DNA of 22,633 nt from an uncultured Bacilli bacterium (GTDB lineage Bacteria; Bacillota_I; Bacilli_A; RF39; UBA660), in contig CANRPL010000015.1 in the NCBI GenBank assembly GCA_947632495.1, positions 1 through 22,633 of the forward strand, read 5' to 3'. A program made the translations under genes and the position numbers. Shown piece after piece: positions 21,244 through 22,633 of this stretch; positions within the stretch are counted from its first letter, which is position 1; every line of letters begins with the position of its first letter. Under the pieces are notes generated by a model. That model had not been told where the DNA came from and ran no database searches. It saw only the letters and a list, made by a program, of their open reading frames with translations.

Positions 21244-21816
21244 ATGAAATGTTCAAATTGTGGAAAGAAAAATATAGCTAAAGCCAATTTTTGTAAAAAA
21301 TGTGGTCAAGTCTTTTCTGATAGGGAAAAGAAAGAAAGTAAGAAAAATCTTATTCTTTTAAAAGGCGCTAAAAAGTTTTATGAATTTATTACTCTCAAAT
21401 TTATAACAGATAATATTTTAATTCAAGCTCTTTATACGATTGCCATCCTATTAATAGGGGTTGGTATCCTTGCATTTAAAGACAATAAAATTAGAGTTGA
21501 AGAGGGAAAAAACTATATTGTTCAATATAATACAGAAGCCAAAGAATACTACATGATTATTCAAAGTGATAAAGAAAAGGCAAAAGAGATTGATGCCAAC
21601 CTTTTTGTTCCAAATAATGTTGAAGCCTTAAACGTTTCCTATTATGATGAAAACGATAAATTAATTGGAAGCGAAGAACATAGCCCTAAAGGTAAAATTA
21701 CCCTTTCTATCAACCAAAATCATAATTATTATTATCAAATTAGTGATACTAAAAACCAAAAAGATTATATTAAAGTATTTGTTTATTACCAAAGTGATAT
21801 AAAAGAAAAGAATTAG
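21244..21816 (+). CDS. Zinc-ribbon membrane protein of unknown function
   Basis: This is a 190-residue protein. Residues 1-22 form a zinc ribbon (CSNCGKKN and CKKCGQ: Cys3, Cys6, Cys17, Cys20). A basic linker and one TM helix (about 57-79) follow. The C-terminal domain (about 80-190) is a beta-rich exported module with many Tyr and Asn residues. The exported domain does not match anything I know. Its ribosome site AAGGAG overlaps the stop of the preceding zinc-ribbon gene, with only a 4-base gap, so the two are translationally coupled. The shared plan of cytoplasmic zinc ribbon, TM and exported domain suggests related scaffold or sensor roles. Confidence 0.78.
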   Translation: MKCSNCGKKNIAKANFCKKCGQVFSDREKKESKKNLILLKGAKKFYEFITLKFITDNILIQALYTIAILLIGVGILAFKDNKIRVEEGKNYIVQYNTEAKEYYMIIQSDKEKAKEIDANLFVPNNVEALNVSYYDENDKLIGSEEHSPKGKITLSINQNHNYYYQISDTKNQKDYIKVFVYYQSDIKEKN

Positions 21817-21818
21817 AA

Positions 21819-22124
21819 ATGAAAATGAAAGAAAATGTATATGAATTTTTAAGGGAGATCCCCAAAGGAAAAGTAGTAACCTACGGCCAAATAGCTGAAT
21901 ATTTAGGAAATAAAAAGTTAGCTAGAGTAGTTGGTAATATTCTTCACCATAATCCAGATGAATCTAAATATTCTTGTTATAAAGTCGTTAATAATAAAGG
22001 ATTTTTATCAAGCCATTTTGCTTTTGGAGGAATAGAAAGACAAAAGGAAAAACTAGAAGAAGAAGGAATACTGGTTCTTCATGATAAAGTGGATTTAACA
22101 AAATATCAATGGAAAAACAAATAG
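21819..22124 (+). CDS. MGMT-like (O6-alkylguanine alkyltransferase-like) protein with altered active-site motif
   Basis: This is a 101-residue protein matching the DNA-binding domain of MGMT and Atl proteins: IPKGKVVTYGQIAEYLGN (14-31), ARVVGNILHHNP, a KVVNNKG segment and FAFGGIERQKEKLEEEGI. The active site normally reads PCHRV; here it reads SCYKV (about 52-56). The cysteine is kept but the catalytic-relay His is Tyr, the Pro is Ser and the Arg is Lys. Atl proteins instead replace the Cys, with Trp or Ala. Methyl transfer is therefore doubtful, while DNA binding and base flipping may persist. The start is two bases after the preceding stop with a weak ribosome site, so coupling to the zinc-ribbon genes is likely; ATG at 21825 is an alternative. 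Confidence 0.85.
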   Translation: MKMKENVYEFLREIPKGKVVTYGQIAEYLGNKKLARVVGNILHHNPDESKYSCYKVVNNKGFLSSHFAFGGIERQKEKLEEEGILVLHDKVDLTKYQWKNK

Positions 22125-22142
22125 AAAGAGGGAAAAATAATA

Positions 22143-22633
22143 ATGAATAAAAAAATAATAACTTTCATTGCAGGAGTAGTAGTATTTGTAGCAATAATAA
22201 TAATTTTTTTGATTATAAGTTCTAATAATAACAAAACTGAACCAAGCAATAATACAAATACAACTGAAAGTGGGAATAGTAATGGAACATCGGAAGATAC
22301 AAATGATAATGACACCGAGACGACTAACGATAAAAATATTGCCATTATTTATTTTTCAGCAACAGGAACAACTAAAAAAGTAGCTGAATATATCAAGAAT
22401 ACAACCAAAGGAGATTTAATTGAAATTATACCTAAAGAAGAATATACTGATAGTGATTTAAATTATGGGAACAATAATTCAAGAGCAAATAAAGAACAAA
22501 ATGATTCTAATGCTAGACCCGAAATATCCAATAATATAAATACTGATAATTATGATGTAATATATTTAGGTTATCCTATTTGGTGGGGAGATGTTCCTAA
22601 AATAATCTTAACATTTTTAGATAGTCATAATCT
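22143..22633 (+). CDS. Membrane-anchored flavodoxin (partial, cut by window end)
   Basis: Only the first 163 codons are present. After MNKK comes one TM helix (about 5-26), with no lipobox cysteine, then a low-complexity Asn/Thr/Ser/Glu linker (27-64). A flavodoxin domain starts at KNIAIIYFSATGTTKKVAEY (64-83). SATGTT (72-77) is the FMN phosphate loop, and GYPIWWGDVP (143-152) is the second FMN-contacting loop. The charge pattern suggests the N-terminus is inside and the flavodoxin domain outside. Exported flavodoxins usually carry a lipid anchor instead. It may shuttle electrons at the membrane surface. GAGGG lies ten bases before the ATG. The gap from the MGMT-like gene is 18 bases, so one operon is likely. 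Confidence 0.88.
   Translation, partial: MNKKIITFIAGVVVFVAIIIIFLIISSNNNKTEPSNNTNTTESGNSNGTSEDTNDNDTETTNDKNIAIIYFSATGTTKKVAEYIKNTTKGDLIEIIPKEEYTDSDLNYGNNNSRANKEQNDSNARPEISNNINTDNYDVIYLGYPIWWGDVPKIILTFLDSHN

Noticed and set aside
22106..22345. Minus-strand hydrophobic open frame at the flavodoxin start
   Set aside because: It is the reverse of the Asn/Thr-rich linker and TM helix, which gives Val/Leu/Phe-rich shadow sequence.
1..22633. CRISPR array, transposon or prophage
   Set aside because: No spaced direct repeats, transposase, integrase or terminal inverted repeats were seen on either strand.

Overview
The window is AT-rich, tightly packed bacterial DNA. The gene content points to a low-GC Gram-positive-type bacterium of the Bacillota, perhaps one of the reduced-genome gut Bacilli lineages (inference). 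It has a cdaA-cdaR cyclic-di-AMP pair, lipoprotein signal peptides, VanZ, CarD and SleB families, strong AGGAGG/AGGTG ribosome sites and consensus TTGACA/TATAAT promoters. The code is standard: the tRNA-Trp anticodon is CCA and one gene ends in TGA, so this is not a UGA=Trp mollicute. Nothing looks like a phage, transposon, plasmid or CRISPR array.

Left half (about 1-11.3 kb), all on the minus strand. In transcription order from the right: a SleB-type cell-wall hydrolase; a short M3-like zinc metallopeptidase; tRNA-Ala(TGC) with a perfect consensus promoter; a polytopic Gpi18-like glycosyltransferase; cdaA and cdaR (overlapping, translationally coupled); a 1213-residue protein; a LolA/DUF4367-like lipoprotein; a membrane-anchored thioredoxin-fold-like protein without cysteines; and a DUF2179 (UPF0316) membrane protein. 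The 1213-residue protein is the most unusual item. It has about five helical repeats spaced about 170 residues apart, resembling Clp N-terminal repeats, followed by a complete-looking TelA-like domain.

A divergent, overlapping promoter pair near 11.3 kb separates this half from the right half, which is mainly plus strand. That half carries tRNA-Trp; a lipoprotein and a VanZ-family protein driven by near-identical promoters; a convergent minus-strand four-TM protein resembling the TRADD-N-associated two-TM domain; a CmpB-family membrane protein; an NAD-type SDR; an anchored cyclophilin-like protein; a minus-strand CarD-like regulator; and a likely operon of sirtuin, MBL hydrolase and Nudix hydrolase. 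Then follow an aminoacyl-tRNA deacylase with a small membrane protein, an Xre regulator fused to membrane helices, and a final cluster. That cluster has two zinc-ribbon/TM proteins (one with four CX10C modules outside the membrane), an MGMT-like protein with an altered active-site motif, and a membrane-anchored flavodoxin cut by the window edge.

The main themes are envelope proteins of unknown role, nucleotide signalling and NAD/ADP-ribose metabolism. Intergenic space is minimal: most terminator hairpins include the stop codon of the gene they end, and promoter -35 boxes sit inside or directly against neighbouring coding sequence. No gene-free stretch exceeds about 300 bases.
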